Assembly: GCA_013397695.1 (NCBI GenBank) | Contig: VYZI01000035.1 | Location: 2,323,805 to 2,387,804, forward strand | DNA length: 64,000 nucleotides | DNA from: Centropus unirufus | Taxonomy: Eukaryota; Chordata; Aves; Cuculiformes; Centropidae | Reading direction: 5' to 3' | Shown here: piece after piece, positions 1-10,852 of the stretch | Layout: each line of letters begins with the position of its first letter | Numbering within the stretch: position 1 is the first letter of the stretch | Notes under the pieces: model-generated | What the model was told of the DNA's origin: nothing | The model's input: the letters and a program-made list of their open reading frames with translations, nothing else | Databases searched by the model: none | Position numbers and translations under genes: made by a program

Positions 1-1549
1 AAACAAATTTATATTCAAATTTATTTTGAGCCAACAGCTTTCATTTCAAAAATTTCAGTAGCTATATTTCCATTTTCATATCCAAATTATTCATTCCTCA
101 GGAGGATGTGACACTGCCATGTAATTCTACCCAAGCTCCAAAATTTAATTTGAATTCTAACATTATTGCCAATCTTTATCAAAGTTTTTGTACACTACTG
201 GAAAAACAGATATATTTTATAGGATCGCCTAAAGCTAATCGAGATACTTATGTTTATGCTTATTTTTATTAGTAGCTTGACAAGAAATGTGGAATAATAT
301 GCACGCTAGGTGAGAATCTTGAGTAATGAGTAAAAGCAAATAACTTTTCAAATCTTAGGTGAATTAGATGCTGATCAAAGGAAGGATGACAATCGAAGAT
401 GGGTGAAACAGAACCAAAACTACACTCACACAAATTGTTATCTGAGGATCATATATTTATTGAACAGTATTGTTTGATAAATTCCATACATTATCAACTA
501 GTCATCCAACCTGAACCACGCATGCTTTAATTTATATACTGGACAAGTTAAGCATGTCTTTGTTTTCTTAACACTTTCTGTTCTGGAAAACTGAGGGCTT
601 TCACTACCTATGTTCTTGCAGTCAGAAAGGCCGATGGCACTTGGACAAATGTGAACCCGCCTGCTAACTCTGCTTTCAGTTAAAAGAGCCAATTGCCAGT
701 TAGGATTTTCCAACTGAACAATCTATGCTCTGCCTTCAGTTAGCTTTCTTCTTCCATGAATGGGTACTCATTCATTTAAAACCTTTGTGTGTGTATATGC
801 TTAAATTTATAGACCTTGCTATATAAATACATACATATATACTGTAAAAAGAGTTAAATATTTGCATATATTATACATGTATGCGTGTAACCTGTTATTT
901 AAACCTTTAAGTAGGTGACTGTTGAAGATGATCCTAAAATATACATATTTACAGAGGTATGTTTTTCTCTGAGGTTTACCAATGTTCATTCTTCCAATAT
1001 ACATACATTATTCAAAATATTTGTGTTAGAAGTAAGTTAATTCATGTACTTAGAGAGATACAAGAAAAAAATCACTAAGGACTGTTAATTGCAAAGGCTA
1101 TGGCTGCGGCAATTTCTAAGCGTTGGATAGCTTGAACAATACAACACAGAGGGAAACACTGCCGTGGGTTTGTTCCTGCAGATGCTTGTTCTCCTTGCAT
1201 CCAGATCAGCCCACAGCTGCAGGTGTGACAGTGAACTAAAATGACCTTTGGCTTAGAAGAAATTCACATATTTTTCAATATTACGGCACTTAGGGACCAA
1301 AAATCAGTTTGCCACAGGCTATTTTCTAACACAGATTGAATTTCCCTAATATGGCTATGAAGCCAAGGAGAGTTCAATAGCTTTCTCGTTATGAAATAAA
1401 ACTATTTTCCTTCAACCGGTGGATGGATAACCTTATCCAAGTTGTTTCCTGAAGTACTGCTCAAAAGATAACAGAATCTTGTATGGAGAGACAGCATATT
1501 TTACTGCTGTCCCTGGAGGTGTTGAAAATTTCATTGTATTAAGAATAAA
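1..1549. other. Unique AT-rich DNA, no gene seen
   Basis: No recognisable coding region, RNA gene or repeat family. ORFs here are short, low in complexity and overlap on both strands as expected by chance. Around 820-1010 the sequence is locally rich in TA and CATA runs, but no long microsatellite forms. Confidence 0.6.
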
Positions 1550-1574
1550 TTCTTAAAAAATGATTTTTTAAGAA
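1550..1574. repeat. Perfect inverted repeat, 11-bp arms, 3-nt loop
   Basis: The arm TTCTTAAAAAA at 1550-1560 is followed by TGA and then its exact reverse complement at 1564-1574. It would form a strong AT-rich hairpin. It could be a transposon terminal or internal palindrome, or a chance structure in AT-rich DNA. No flanking target-site duplication was identified. Confidence 0.7.
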
Positions 1575-2671
1575 GCTTTTTTATTAATGTCTCATTTCCA
1601 GACTTTGTTTAGATCGAATATAAAAACAGTATATGACAGGTAACAAGTAGATTAAAGTAAAAGAAGCCAAATATATTTCTGTTTCAAGCCACAGGCTCAG
1701 GGTCTTCATAGAGAAGTAAGTAGAAAAGCAATGTCTTCCTCTTCCCCAGCAAAAGACTAACAGGATACAATTTGCTGAATGTTTTACTATCCACTATTAA
1801 ATAATCTTTCTTTTCCCCTGATATGTATATTCATCAAAACCCATTTCATTAAAAAAGTGCAAGTGTGGGGATGTGTTAGAAGTATGACTAGCGACTTCAG
1901 GTTATTATGCAAGGGTTTATTGAAAACTTAGAATATATTGCCTGTTGCAAGTCATGGAAATACATTCTTTACACCCTTTCTCCTTGCAGTGTTAGGGTCT
2001 TTGACCAGGACAGCCAGGAAGTACAGGATGATGCATGCCAGGGCTTATACTTTGGACCCACACTAAGATGCTCTGGATGCTTTAAGGCCTCATCTCAAAG
2101 CTTTCTAGTCCCTGGTCGCTGAGAGAAACTTTCTCCCCATTAAGATATGTATTAAGATACATAAAAAAAATGGATACAGGAATATAAAATGAGAGAGCAT
2201 TCTCTTCTGAGTTCTTGTGCCCCATGAGATGCTCTGAACATCCTGCAACACTGACACTACCTCGTCACAGTCTAAAGCGGAGGCAGTTCCCAATCTGCCT
2301 TTCTGTATTTTTACAAATACTGTAAAGAATAAGGATAGAGAAAGAAAACCGCCAAGATATCAAGGGAAACATTCTGTAGAGTCACTCTTGAAAGCTCTGC
2401 TTGGGGAGAAAAAAGCCTTGGAATTGTTTGCTGAAAAGAAGGTCCTTTTAATCCAACCAGTCAAACAGACAAAAGGAATAAGTAAAACAAACACTGCCTT
2501 TCCAAAATTGTTTCATAAATTCAGAAACTGATTATACTCACTGATCATTCACCACAGGCCCTAGGCTGAATTTGCAGAAATTCATAAGGGAATGTATGGG
2601 TTTACTGATGAGTTTACTCGAAATCTCAAATGTTTATTAACAGTGCACTCAAAACTATGAACACAGCTTTT
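1575..2671. other. Unique DNA, no gene seen
   Basis: No supported feature. Two short ORFs (1907-2122 plus, 2105-2293 minus) lack recognisable motifs and are treated as chance. Confidence 0.55.
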
Positions 2672-2815
2672 CATAGAATCATAGAATCGTTTGTTTGGAA
2701 AAGACTTTTGAGATCAGAGTCCAGCCATAAGAACATATGTAATGAACTCAGAAAAAAATACCCATCTATTGAGAAATACAGCCATCAACTATGCCACAAC
2801 TCTTTGAAAGTAAAT
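2672..2815 (-). mobile_element. CR1 LINE 3' end fragment (antisense)
   Basis: The doubled motif CATAGAATCATAGAAT followed by a diverged GGTTTGGAAGGGACC-type stretch is the reverse complement of the characteristic 3' terminus of avian CR1 retrotransposons. The copy is short (5' truncated, as is usual for CR1) and decays quickly beyond about 2730, so its inner border is approximate. It marks the genome as sauropsid and has no coding capacity. Confidence 0.75.
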
Positions 2816-3904
2816 TCAGGACTTTAGATGAAAAAAGAAAGGGGAGCCACAATAAACAGCATTAGGATTTCCCACCATATATTAAGGCAAATAAAACTAC
2901 TGTGTATTGCTAACCACAGAAAATGTCAAAATGAATAGCAATAACCAGTGTAATTTTATTACCCACAGGCAGTGAGAGACATTGTAAACACTCTAACAGC
3001 ACATTCATCTCCCATAATAAATTAGGGATTGACAAAATGAAATTGAATTTCGAAGATAAATGATAGAAAATGATGTACATTTTACTTGGAGATGTAAACA
3101 AACATATCATTTTATATAATTACACATGTAAACCTCTAATTTAGAAAGACTGTATTCTGATCTAAATGAATGATACTTCATTGAACAAGAATGAGAACCC
3201 ACCAGACAAGCCTGTGCAATTACAGGGAGGACTGCTGCCTTATTGTTTTTTCCTGAGGTGACAATGAGAGTGAAATGACCTCTTTGAAACAAGCTGGGTA
3301 TAAAAAATGATTGCTTTGAAAAATGGTTACTTTTTTCTAATGTGTGGTTATTTCTGAAAATAAATAAATAAATAAAGGAGAAGCTGAAGCAAAACCTTTT
3401 TATTCCTCTTTGGTTGTCCCTTCTGTCTCTCATTAGAGATCCCTTAGCTTATTGCTGAAAATATCAAAACTCCACACAAAATGCACAGCAAGCATTTACT
3501 TCAATGAAGGATTTGGAATATGCTTTCCTTTAAAGGCAGATTTGGGCTTTTTTTGTCCTTAGAATCTTTTTAAAATGACAATATGGTGTGCCAGTCTGTT
3601 CAGCCTGGTGGAACAGGGGATTCAGAGGAACTCCCTTTCATCCCTTCAAAACTCAGCAGCCCTGTCCGCAGCAGCTGCTGGCAAATCCATCACCCTCCTA
3701 AATATTTACCTCAATTTTAAAAGTGGCCACTTCTGCTGCCCTCCTGAATATTCTTCCTGGAAGGTTGTTTGGAAACATGACTGTATGGTTGAAAGCCATG
3801 TTCCAGGCAGACTGCATTTAAGACCAATTTGCACCTTCCTTCTGGGCACCTAAACAAGCCAAGCTCCTTTGATTTCCTCTCACCTAATGAATTTGCCACT
3901 GCCT
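2816..3904. other. Unique DNA, no gene seen
   Basis: AT-rich, with a short TAAATAAATAAATAAA stretch near 3360. The 108-codon minus ORF at 3107-3433 is phenylalanine- and serine-rich, spans that simple sequence and has no domain that I recognise. Confidence 0.5.
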
Positions 3905-3932
3905 TTCCAGCACTGCAGTTCCAGCACTGCAG
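3905..3932. repeat. Tandem duplication, 14-bp unit x2
   Basis: TTCCAGCACTGCAG occurs twice head to tail (3905-3918 and 3919-3932), followed by a further partial TTCC. This is typical replication slippage. Confidence 0.9.
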
Positions 3933-4409
3933 TTCCCTCCTAAACCTGAGGGATGAAGGCTGGATGCTGTGCTCCGGATAGTGTCTACTCAGGCCTGGTA
4001 AAGCAGCCTAACTACTGCCTCCAGTGGATGCATGCCTAGCAGAGAGTGGCAATCTTGTTGCTATTCCTCAACTGCACTGTTTCATTTATTTCACCAACGG
4101 ATTTTTAGTCTTTGAACCCTCAGGGAAATTTTTTTATCTTTTTTTCCCACAGCCTCTGATGCTTGGATGGTGTCTGCTAACTCTGGATCAGAGCAATCTC
4201 CCACTTTTGAAGCCATCTTCATTGAAGAAGCTACCAAACAAGATCATTTGTCTAGCCAATACTTAAAATAATTTGTTAATGTGTGCCCTTCAGCATACAA
4301 ATTCCACTTTCAAGACTCATCATTTTTATTTCCTCTTTAGCCAGACCCATATGCACATATCAATTTGACTATTAATCTCCACATCCTCGTACCTCATAAA
4401 TTCTGCAGT
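3933..4409. other. Unique DNA, no gene seen
   Basis: No supported feature. The plus ORF at 4024-4266 has no recognisable motif. Confidence 0.5.
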
Positions 4410-4700
4410 GAAACCATATCAAATGCATTACTGAAGTTCATGTAGATGACACAAAGCATTTCTTAGAACATAATATATATTACTAATGACATCAAGATAG
4501 GTTGATATGAATTACCTCTGGTAAACCCATGAGTTTTTTTATTCGATTTTCTATTTATTCCATGTTTTATTGTCCTTATATTGTCCTTCAAAATATGGTC
4601 AAAACCTTCGCAGATGACAGAGAGAGACAAATAGTTCTCTGACTTCAAGGCTTATTTCTGCACCTTATCTTATGGCTGTTCACCACTGACACTTCATTTG
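4410..4700 (-). mobile_element. Diverged CR1-family LINE fragment (antisense), probable
   Basis: Blocks resembling the antisense of CR1-type reverse transcriptase coding DNA appear in the usual order. First is an AAATGCATTACTGAAGTTCA-like block followed by GTAGATGACA (4418-4452). A GGTAAACCCATGAG-like block lies near 4520. A segment corresponding to the region before the CTGGCCTGTAGTT block is seen around 4590-4650. Similarity is by eye and many positions are changed, including small insertions; an older CR1/L3-type lineage is equally possible. No ORF survives. Confidence 0.45.
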
Positions 4701-5459
4701 TTATCTCCCTATTGCATGGTTCAACCCAGATTTGGTAATACCCCTCAGCAGTTACTTGCTACTGGAGTTCAATTTAAGGTGACAGTTCCTTTACACTGCT
4801 GGAGTGGAGATTATCATAGTTGTTCTTACTTGGTAAGAGAGTGATAGCAGTGAACTGGGTTTGGCCAAAAAGAAGCCAAACACTGAATAACTCTGGACTG
4901 CAGGACGCAGTCTGCAAACCTGCCTGTGTCAAACCAGAGCCACCACCTGCAGTCACTTCAGACCATAAACAGCTGCCAGCATCTCAGTGAACTGCCTGAA
5001 CTCGGTGGGGGATGAAGCTACTGCTCAAACTGCAACACCAAAAAGCCTACCCTCAAAAACAACCTCTCAGGAACAGGGCAGTGTCGCCACCATAAAACAC
5101 AAAGTCTGCAATCCACAGCTGGGACTTTTAAATTAAAAGATTGGCAATATGCAAAGTGCCCAAGATGCTCTGGCTCCTCCAGCCCCGGGCAATTTCTCAA
5201 AGGTGCCATCATAGCATGAGTTATCTCTTAGGGCTGCAATGCTGAGAAACAACAGAGCAAGACCCTGAGGAACTGTCATGCAGGGGCTTAGCTCTCCTAA
5301 ACACACCACAGAGAGGTTCAAAGTTTGTGGGATAAGGAGTTTTTCAAGTTCAAATCTTTAATTTAGGCTTAAATGAACGCATAAGAATAGAAATAGCATT
5401 CATATCTCCTTTTGTTTTCTTCCCTTCTAAAGTGCCGTGCCTCCTAAAAATCTAATTGC
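4701..5459. other. Unique DNA, no gene seen
   Basis: Overlapping minus-strand ORFs of 60-64 codons (4774-5321) show no motifs and are treated as chance. Confidence 0.5.
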
Positions 5460-5830
5460 TAATATGATGCCTCAGCACAGATTTTAACATCCCCCTGCAC
5501 TGCTTTCATTTTTAGGGAGAAATTGCAGGATTCTATTTGGGTTATAATTAGCATAAAATTATTACTGGCAGGAATAGCTATAAATATATATAACTGGTGG
5601 CTAGCTTAGTAACCAGCACACATAATCATTATACAATTTTCTTTAATTTTTTTGTGCACAAAGGCCTCATAATTCTGCAAAAGCAATGACTGAGCCTAAC
5701 TCATATTGTAATTTATGCTAATTAATTTCACTGTTTGCAAGAAAGACGACTTATATAACATCCTCGGCGGGGGTAGGTGGTGCCACTTTCATTGGAAAGG
5801 GGCTATGCAAATTCTCAGCATCTTCGGCCT
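5460..5830. promoter_or_regulatory. Candidate conserved non-coding enhancer block
   Basis: The block is dense in homeodomain and POU-type sites. ATGCTAATTAAT at 5715-5726 combines an octamer-like half with TAATTA. TTATAATTAGCATAAAATTA lies near 5541, and a consensus octamer ATGCAAAT sits at 5805-5812. Such clusters without coding potential are typical of deeply conserved vertebrate enhancers. Conservation itself cannot be seen from one sequence, and AT-rich DNA yields TAATTA by chance, so this remains a hypothesis. Confidence 0.3.
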
Positions 5831-8800
5831 GAATACTACATGATCAATCTCTTTCCCTGGCATATTGTGATGTAATTATAAAGAAGGAAAAACTAATAAT
5901 AAAAAAGTGTCCAATGTAAGCTTTTGTATAACATATGCACAGGTTATAGCATGATGAAGTTCTGGCATTTTCCTTTCTCAGTAGGGGAGGAGGTGTAGAG
6001 GGTGCCCAGGGCACAGCTGCTAGTTATTCCTCCCAATCCAAGCACCCTCATTACCTTTTAAAGGGAAGTGATTTTGCATTTTTACGCACATACTCACAAC
6101 CAAGCACTGGTTTGGACAATAGAAAAACAACTCCAGCTTCTCTCCTAACTGTGCTCAAAAGAAAGGCTTTGATCCCTCATTACCATCAATTGTCCCAGCT
6201 CAGCAAAGCCACAGCACTGGGAGAGTGGTGCGTTGTGCTAATTGCAGACTCCCCAGGTCAAGTCAATCTCATCTTCAGCTCTAATAAAAAAAAATGATTC
6301 ATTGGTGAGGTGACCTCCCTGATCCAGACACAGGACACAGAGCCGTGGAAAGAAGCCTCATAGAAAAGATACATGGCTTTGTTTTATGACATGCAACTCA
6401 CAGATAGGTCGCAGCACTGTCAAGAGCTGCTGCCCTTCCCAAGGTGGTTTCCAGCCTATGAAACCATACTGAGATACTGCTCCTTGTTTTCCAGCTCACT
6501 CTCTATCTTGGCCTGTAGCCTTACATGAGACATATTATGTCTCCATGTTTCATTTCCCTTTATAGATCACAAGGAACTTTACAAAGAAAGATATTCGTTA
6601 TGCTGGCTTTATGGCAGGGGAAAATGAAAGCATTTGCGTAGCAGTAGCTGCTTTTCTCTGCAAGCAAGTCCAGAACCTCAGCCTTGCCAACAGCTGTTAG
6701 AGCAGAGGGGCAACAGAGCGGGTCCTGGTTCCTTCAGCTGAGGATGAGTAGCAGAATCACATTATTTGTATTGCTTTGACAAGTGAGACGTGGGATCCAC
6801 AGGCTGAGCTCTTTCCATGTGCACATGCAGATGGAGCAGTTGGAGGGCAGGCAGACTCCATGCTCATCTTCTCAGTCAGGGTCTCAGCAGTACCTCAAGC
6901 ACCATTCCTGCTGGGTGCTTTTAAATAATTACTGATTTATTTATTAATCACAGAGTGAACTTGAAAGGACTGGACAAAAGTATACATGTTGCTACAAGTA
7001 CTGCAGCTGTAGGGACAAATGCCATCACTTCCTTAATATTTTCTCCTGCCTGAAACACAGTCCTGTTGTTTTGCTCCATCACTGCTCATACACTCCTCTT
7101 GTTTTTGTTTGCTACCTTCTCCTTTAAATGCCTCGTCATCATATTCCACTTCTTCACCCTCTGAAGCCCCCAAATAATGATGTTCACCTAGCTGAAAGAA
7201 GGATTTGTGCGACTTGATCGAGCCCTCATCTGTGCTTTTCTCCTGGTCACACAAACAGGACTCTGCACTTTTCTCAGACCTTTATGGCAGAACTGTGAGC
7301 CGCAGGAACAATCAAAGCTACTCCTCTATTCCATCCTGAGTCCTTCCAATGGAATAAATCAAGTTGCCTCCTCAGTTACCTCTCTTTTGTACAATTTCCT
7401 GTCAGAAATATTAAGATGAGTATGGATGAAGCAAGAATGTAAATGTGTCTGAAAGCATCAGAAGAAACAACAGTCAGGTTTAAAAGGATGGTCTATATTG
7501 ATAAACCAAAGATATGACTGACAGCAAAGAGGTGAACTCTGGGGAATGGGCTGCTTATATCTCGGCAGAGGGCTCTGATAAGGTATGAGCATTGGTGACT
7601 TGCCAGCAGAAGACCTTTGGTTTGTTGGTTTGGTAAAAGGAGGGCAATAAGGTTACAGCACACCACATCACCTATACCATCATCCAAAGAGAAAGAAAGA
7701 AGACAGTCCTTAAGACACCCAGGAAGAGGAGATGAAGACAGAAGACAGCAATTTCTGGAGAAAGCAGTAAGCAAAGTGTAAGCAAGGCTGTAACACAAAG
7801 ATAACTGTTAATTCTCAAGTGTTTTAGAAGATCTGTCTCTAATTCAATTCATTGTCAGTGAAGAGGACCCCAAGAGACGCAATGAAGACTTAAGTTTCCT
7901 ACAAGAGTCATCTTGGTGACAGGACTTGAATGCACATGCCTTGGTGTGTATGGGTATGAGAAATCAAGTAGGTAAAACCAACTTACAAAGCAAGTTAAAT
8001 AAAATAAAATGTTCTTCCTTCACAATAACTCACACTGAGTTTTGTTACACTTAACTGAGACACTCTTTTTCAGTTAGTTTTAATCTAGGCAATTTCTCAA
8101 TAAAATGGATGCCACTTTTAACTATCCTGCTGACCACAAGCTGAGGAGAACCATAAGGATAATACACATGTCCATTGTGAAACCTCTTCTGTGCTAACCT
8201 ATCATGACTCAAAAGCTGGTTGTTATTGCTCTACTGGATACAAAGGCTCTAAAGCAGAGTGGGATGCTTGGTGGGCTCATTTGCATCTCATTACCCAGCA
8301 TGCTTTTCCTCCTCAGAGCTATTTTCATCGTGGCATTGTTGTCCGAACCCTGGGAACAAGAGGAAAGATTCGGTGACTTTGGATGCATGCAGTTCTTTTC
8401 TACTTGCTATGCTCCCTTTTTATAATAAGAGGCTTTCCAAAGTGGTGAAAATGAATCAATTTTTCATTTTTTTAAGGCTGTATGGGTGGTTTCTTTTTCT
8501 TTTTTTTTTCAGTAGTTTTAGCTATCAGGAGCAAATCTTGAATAACAAATAAGATTACAGAAATATATGCCTAATGTTCCTCTCAACAAGGTGCTCAAGC
8601 ATGAAGGTTTTGATCGGCAAGTAAGAAATGAGATTAACTTCCGTCTGATTTACGTTTCGTTTGTACAAAGAAGCTCTTCCAGCAAAATGTGATTGCAAGC
8701 TCATTATTCAGTGAAGGGCAAATATCTTCAATCGCAATCCAGTTAAGATCAGCAGCTTTCTCTGTGTGTTACACGCCTCAACGAAGGGAACTGAACATAC

Positions 8801-9483
8801 TGGCTTCTGTCATTGTCTACATCTAAGACTGTGATGATTTCACCCTGTCCAATTCATCTCAAAAGCTGTAGCTTCCAATTAAAAGTATATGTTGTCAGCC
8901 AGAATAAGTGTCTATCATTTCAGCCAGAGCAGTTTTGGTTTCTGGCAGTTTTACTGTATCAAAGGGTTGATATACAGATCAGTTGCTATTTTTTTATTCA
9001 GTGTTAAAAGGAATAAAAAAGCCTCACACAGAACTCAAAACAACACTAAGTTGCTTGAGTTTTCAATAGTTTTTGGTATGTTTTATCAAGCTGGAAACAA
9101 AACTTCATTCCCCAGTGACTTTATAGTTTTCAACAGGCACTTAAAAATAATAATTAAAAAATAAAATCCAGAAAAATCTAATCTTTAGTCTCTTCAGTTT
9201 GTGTTTTAAGAATGTGAGCAATTTTGACATTCTTTCTTGGGACAAAAGATGTACAAGTATAGAACAGAAAGTGTGTGGGCAAGGAGAAAACAAGAGTTTC
9301 TGGGTTTTTAAGGCTAAGACTCAGTATTTCCTTAAAATACACAGAGTGTCTGGTCCTTGGGCTTCCTGTGGCAGAAAGCTGAGTGGCATTTCACAGCAGG
9401 ATCCTGTGACAATGCTTTTAAGTGTTTGTGCTGTATAACTCCCGATGAGTCCATTAGGCATTCTCACTCAGTCACTCACTAAC
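5831..9483. other. Unique DNA, no gene seen
   Basis: No recognised repeat family or coding region. There are short T-rich runs near 8500, and overlapping plus ORFs in three frames (8191-8552) without motifs. The ORFs at 7033-7254 minus and 7493-7798 minus have no recognisable domain. Confidence 0.5.
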
Positions 9484-9824
9484 GCATAAAAGGATGGTGT
9501 ATGGCCAGTGGCAACAAGGACAGGTGACAGGGGAGGACTGCAGGTACACTGTTTGTCACTGTAGGGCAGAACTTCATGCAGCCAAAGCTCAACTAGAATC
9601 AAAGCTGACCAGCCCTGTGAATGATAATAAAAAGGGCTCTTAAAAATGTGTTAATAACAAAGGGCAGTCCAGAAATAACATTGGCCCATTACTTGATGAG
9701 CTTGGACACCTCATAAACTGGGATATAGACAAAACAGAGATATTTAATGCTTTTTTCACCACTGTCTTCAACACTGATGATGGGCTTGGCCACCCCCAGA
9801 GCCCTGGGCTAGACGACCTAGACT

Positions 9825-10067
9825 GTGAAAATGGTAAACACAATCAACCCCCAAATTGTGCGGGATTTGCTGCTCCAGCTGGATCCCTATAAATCAATGG
9901 AGCTTGATGGGATTAAACCATGGATACTTAAAGAGCTGGCTGAAGTAGTGATACTTCTCTCAATGATTTTTCAATGCTCTTGGGAAGCTGAAGAAGTGCC
10001 AGTGGACTGGAAGCTGACAAATATTGTCCCAGTCTTCAAGAAGGGCATTCTTTCATATTTTCATTAA
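9825..10067 (+). pseudogene. CR1 ORF2 remnant: N-terminal part of the reverse transcriptase domain
   Basis: An 80-codon open stretch keeps the N-terminal RT region: LDPYKSMELDGIKPWILKEL, then the SWEAEEVPVDWKLTNIVPVF block and FKKG. These residues correspond to the RT segment before the first catalytic aspartate motif. After FKKG at about 10047 the reading frame runs into unrelated sequence and stops, where intact CR1 would continue with NYRPVSLTS. It is the 5' side of the deletion in the parent element. No activity is possible because the catalytic core is absent. Confidence 0.85.
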
Positions 10068-10425
10068 TTACCAGGATGCAGAACTCAAAGGTTTACTAAC
10101 CACATTCACTAATGACTGGGGGGGGGAGCCGTTGACATTCTTAAGGGCAAAGAGGACCTGCAGAGGGATCTGGACAAATGGGAGATTTGGGCAATCTCCG
10201 ACCACATGAAGTTTAACAAAGGCAAGTGCCAGGTTTTGTACCTGGGACACGGCAACCCTGAATATACCTACAGACTGGGGAGCAGTAAGGCTGAAGAGAA
10301 GCCCTGCGGAAAGGGATCTGGGGCTTCTAGTTGATGGCAAGTTGAACATAAGCTAACAGTGTGCCCTGGCAGCCAAGAGAGCCAACAGTGTCCTAGGCTG
10401 CAATAAACACGGCTTTGCTAGCCCG

Positions 10426-10653
10426 TTGAGGGAAGTGATTGTCTCCCTCTGCTCTGCACTGGTGTGGCCTCACCTCGAGCACTCTGGGCAGTTTTGGGTG
10501 CCACAATATAAAATGGATATAAAACTACTGGAGAGTGTTCAGAGGAGGGCCACAAAGTTGGTGAAGGGTCTGGAGGGGAAGCTGTACAAGAAGCGGCTAA
10601 AATCACTTGATCTGTTCTGCCTGGAGAAGAGGAAACTGTGGGGGACCTCATAG
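10426..10653 (+). pseudogene. CR1 ORF2 remnant: C-terminal thumb region
   Basis: A 75-codon open stretch matches the conserved C-terminal end of CR1 ORF2: REVIVSLCSALVWPHLEH, FWVPQYKMDIKLLESVQRRA, then LVKGLEGKLYKKRL and LEKRKLWG. This is the most conserved part of 5'-truncated CR1 copies. Upstream the frame is broken: the DLQRDLDKWEIWA and MKFNKGKC segments lie in another frame. The ORF ends at the family's usual position before the 3' untranslated region. Confidence 0.85.
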
Positions 10654-10670
10654 CAGTTTACTGCTTCTTC

Positions 10671-10706
10671 ACAAAGGAAGGAGGAGGTACAAAGGAAGGA
10701 GGAGGT
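10671..10706. repeat. Tandem duplication, 18-bp unit x2, inside CR1 3' region
   Basis: ACAAAGGAAGGAGGAGGT occurs twice without interruption (10671-10688, 10689-10706). It lies just after the ORF2 end of the CR1 copy, so it arose in this copy or its source element. Confidence 0.95.
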
Positions 10707-10811
10707 ACAGGCACTGATCTTTCTGGTGACAAATGATAGGGCCCAAGGGAGTGAAAGGAAGATGTGATAGGGAAGGTTTAGGTTTGATATTAGGAAAAGG
10801 TTCTTCTTTTC

Positions 10812-10852
10812 CTAGAAGTTCACTAAGAAGTTTCACTAGAAGTTCACTAAGA
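10812..10852. repeat. Tandem duplication, 17 identical bases at 24-bp period
   Basis: CTAGAAGTTCACTAAGA is repeated exactly at 10812-10828 and 10836-10852, right at the point where recognisable CR1 3' sequence ends. Confidence 0.9.

Larger units (their letters stand above)
9484..10805 (+). mobile_element. CR1 non-LTR retrotransposon, 5' truncated, with internal RT deletion
   Basis: This is a degraded copy of CR1 ORF2 (endonuclease/reverse transcriptase polyprotein). In frame fragments one sees the linker before the RT (YGQWQQGQV, then AKAQLESKL, then EIFNAFFTTVF near 9750) and the start of the RT domain. The RT part has VRDLLLQLDPYKSM, DGIKPWILKELAEV and VPVDWKLTNIVPVFKKG, ending about 10047. 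The central RT palm, including the expected tyrosine/phenylalanine-ADD catalytic box, is missing. Sequence resumes near 10135 with DLQRDLDKWEIWA, HMKFNKGKCQVLYLG, then SALVWPHLEHSGQFWVPQYK and LLESVQRRATKLVKGLE (10455-10580). The part from 10640 to 10805 matches CR1 3' untranslated DNA. Frameshifts and stops are present, and the copy is dead. Borders are approximate. Confidence 0.9.

Noticed and set aside
10068..10349. 93-codon minus ORF over the CR1 copy
   Set aside because: It is the antisense shadow of CR1 coding DNA.
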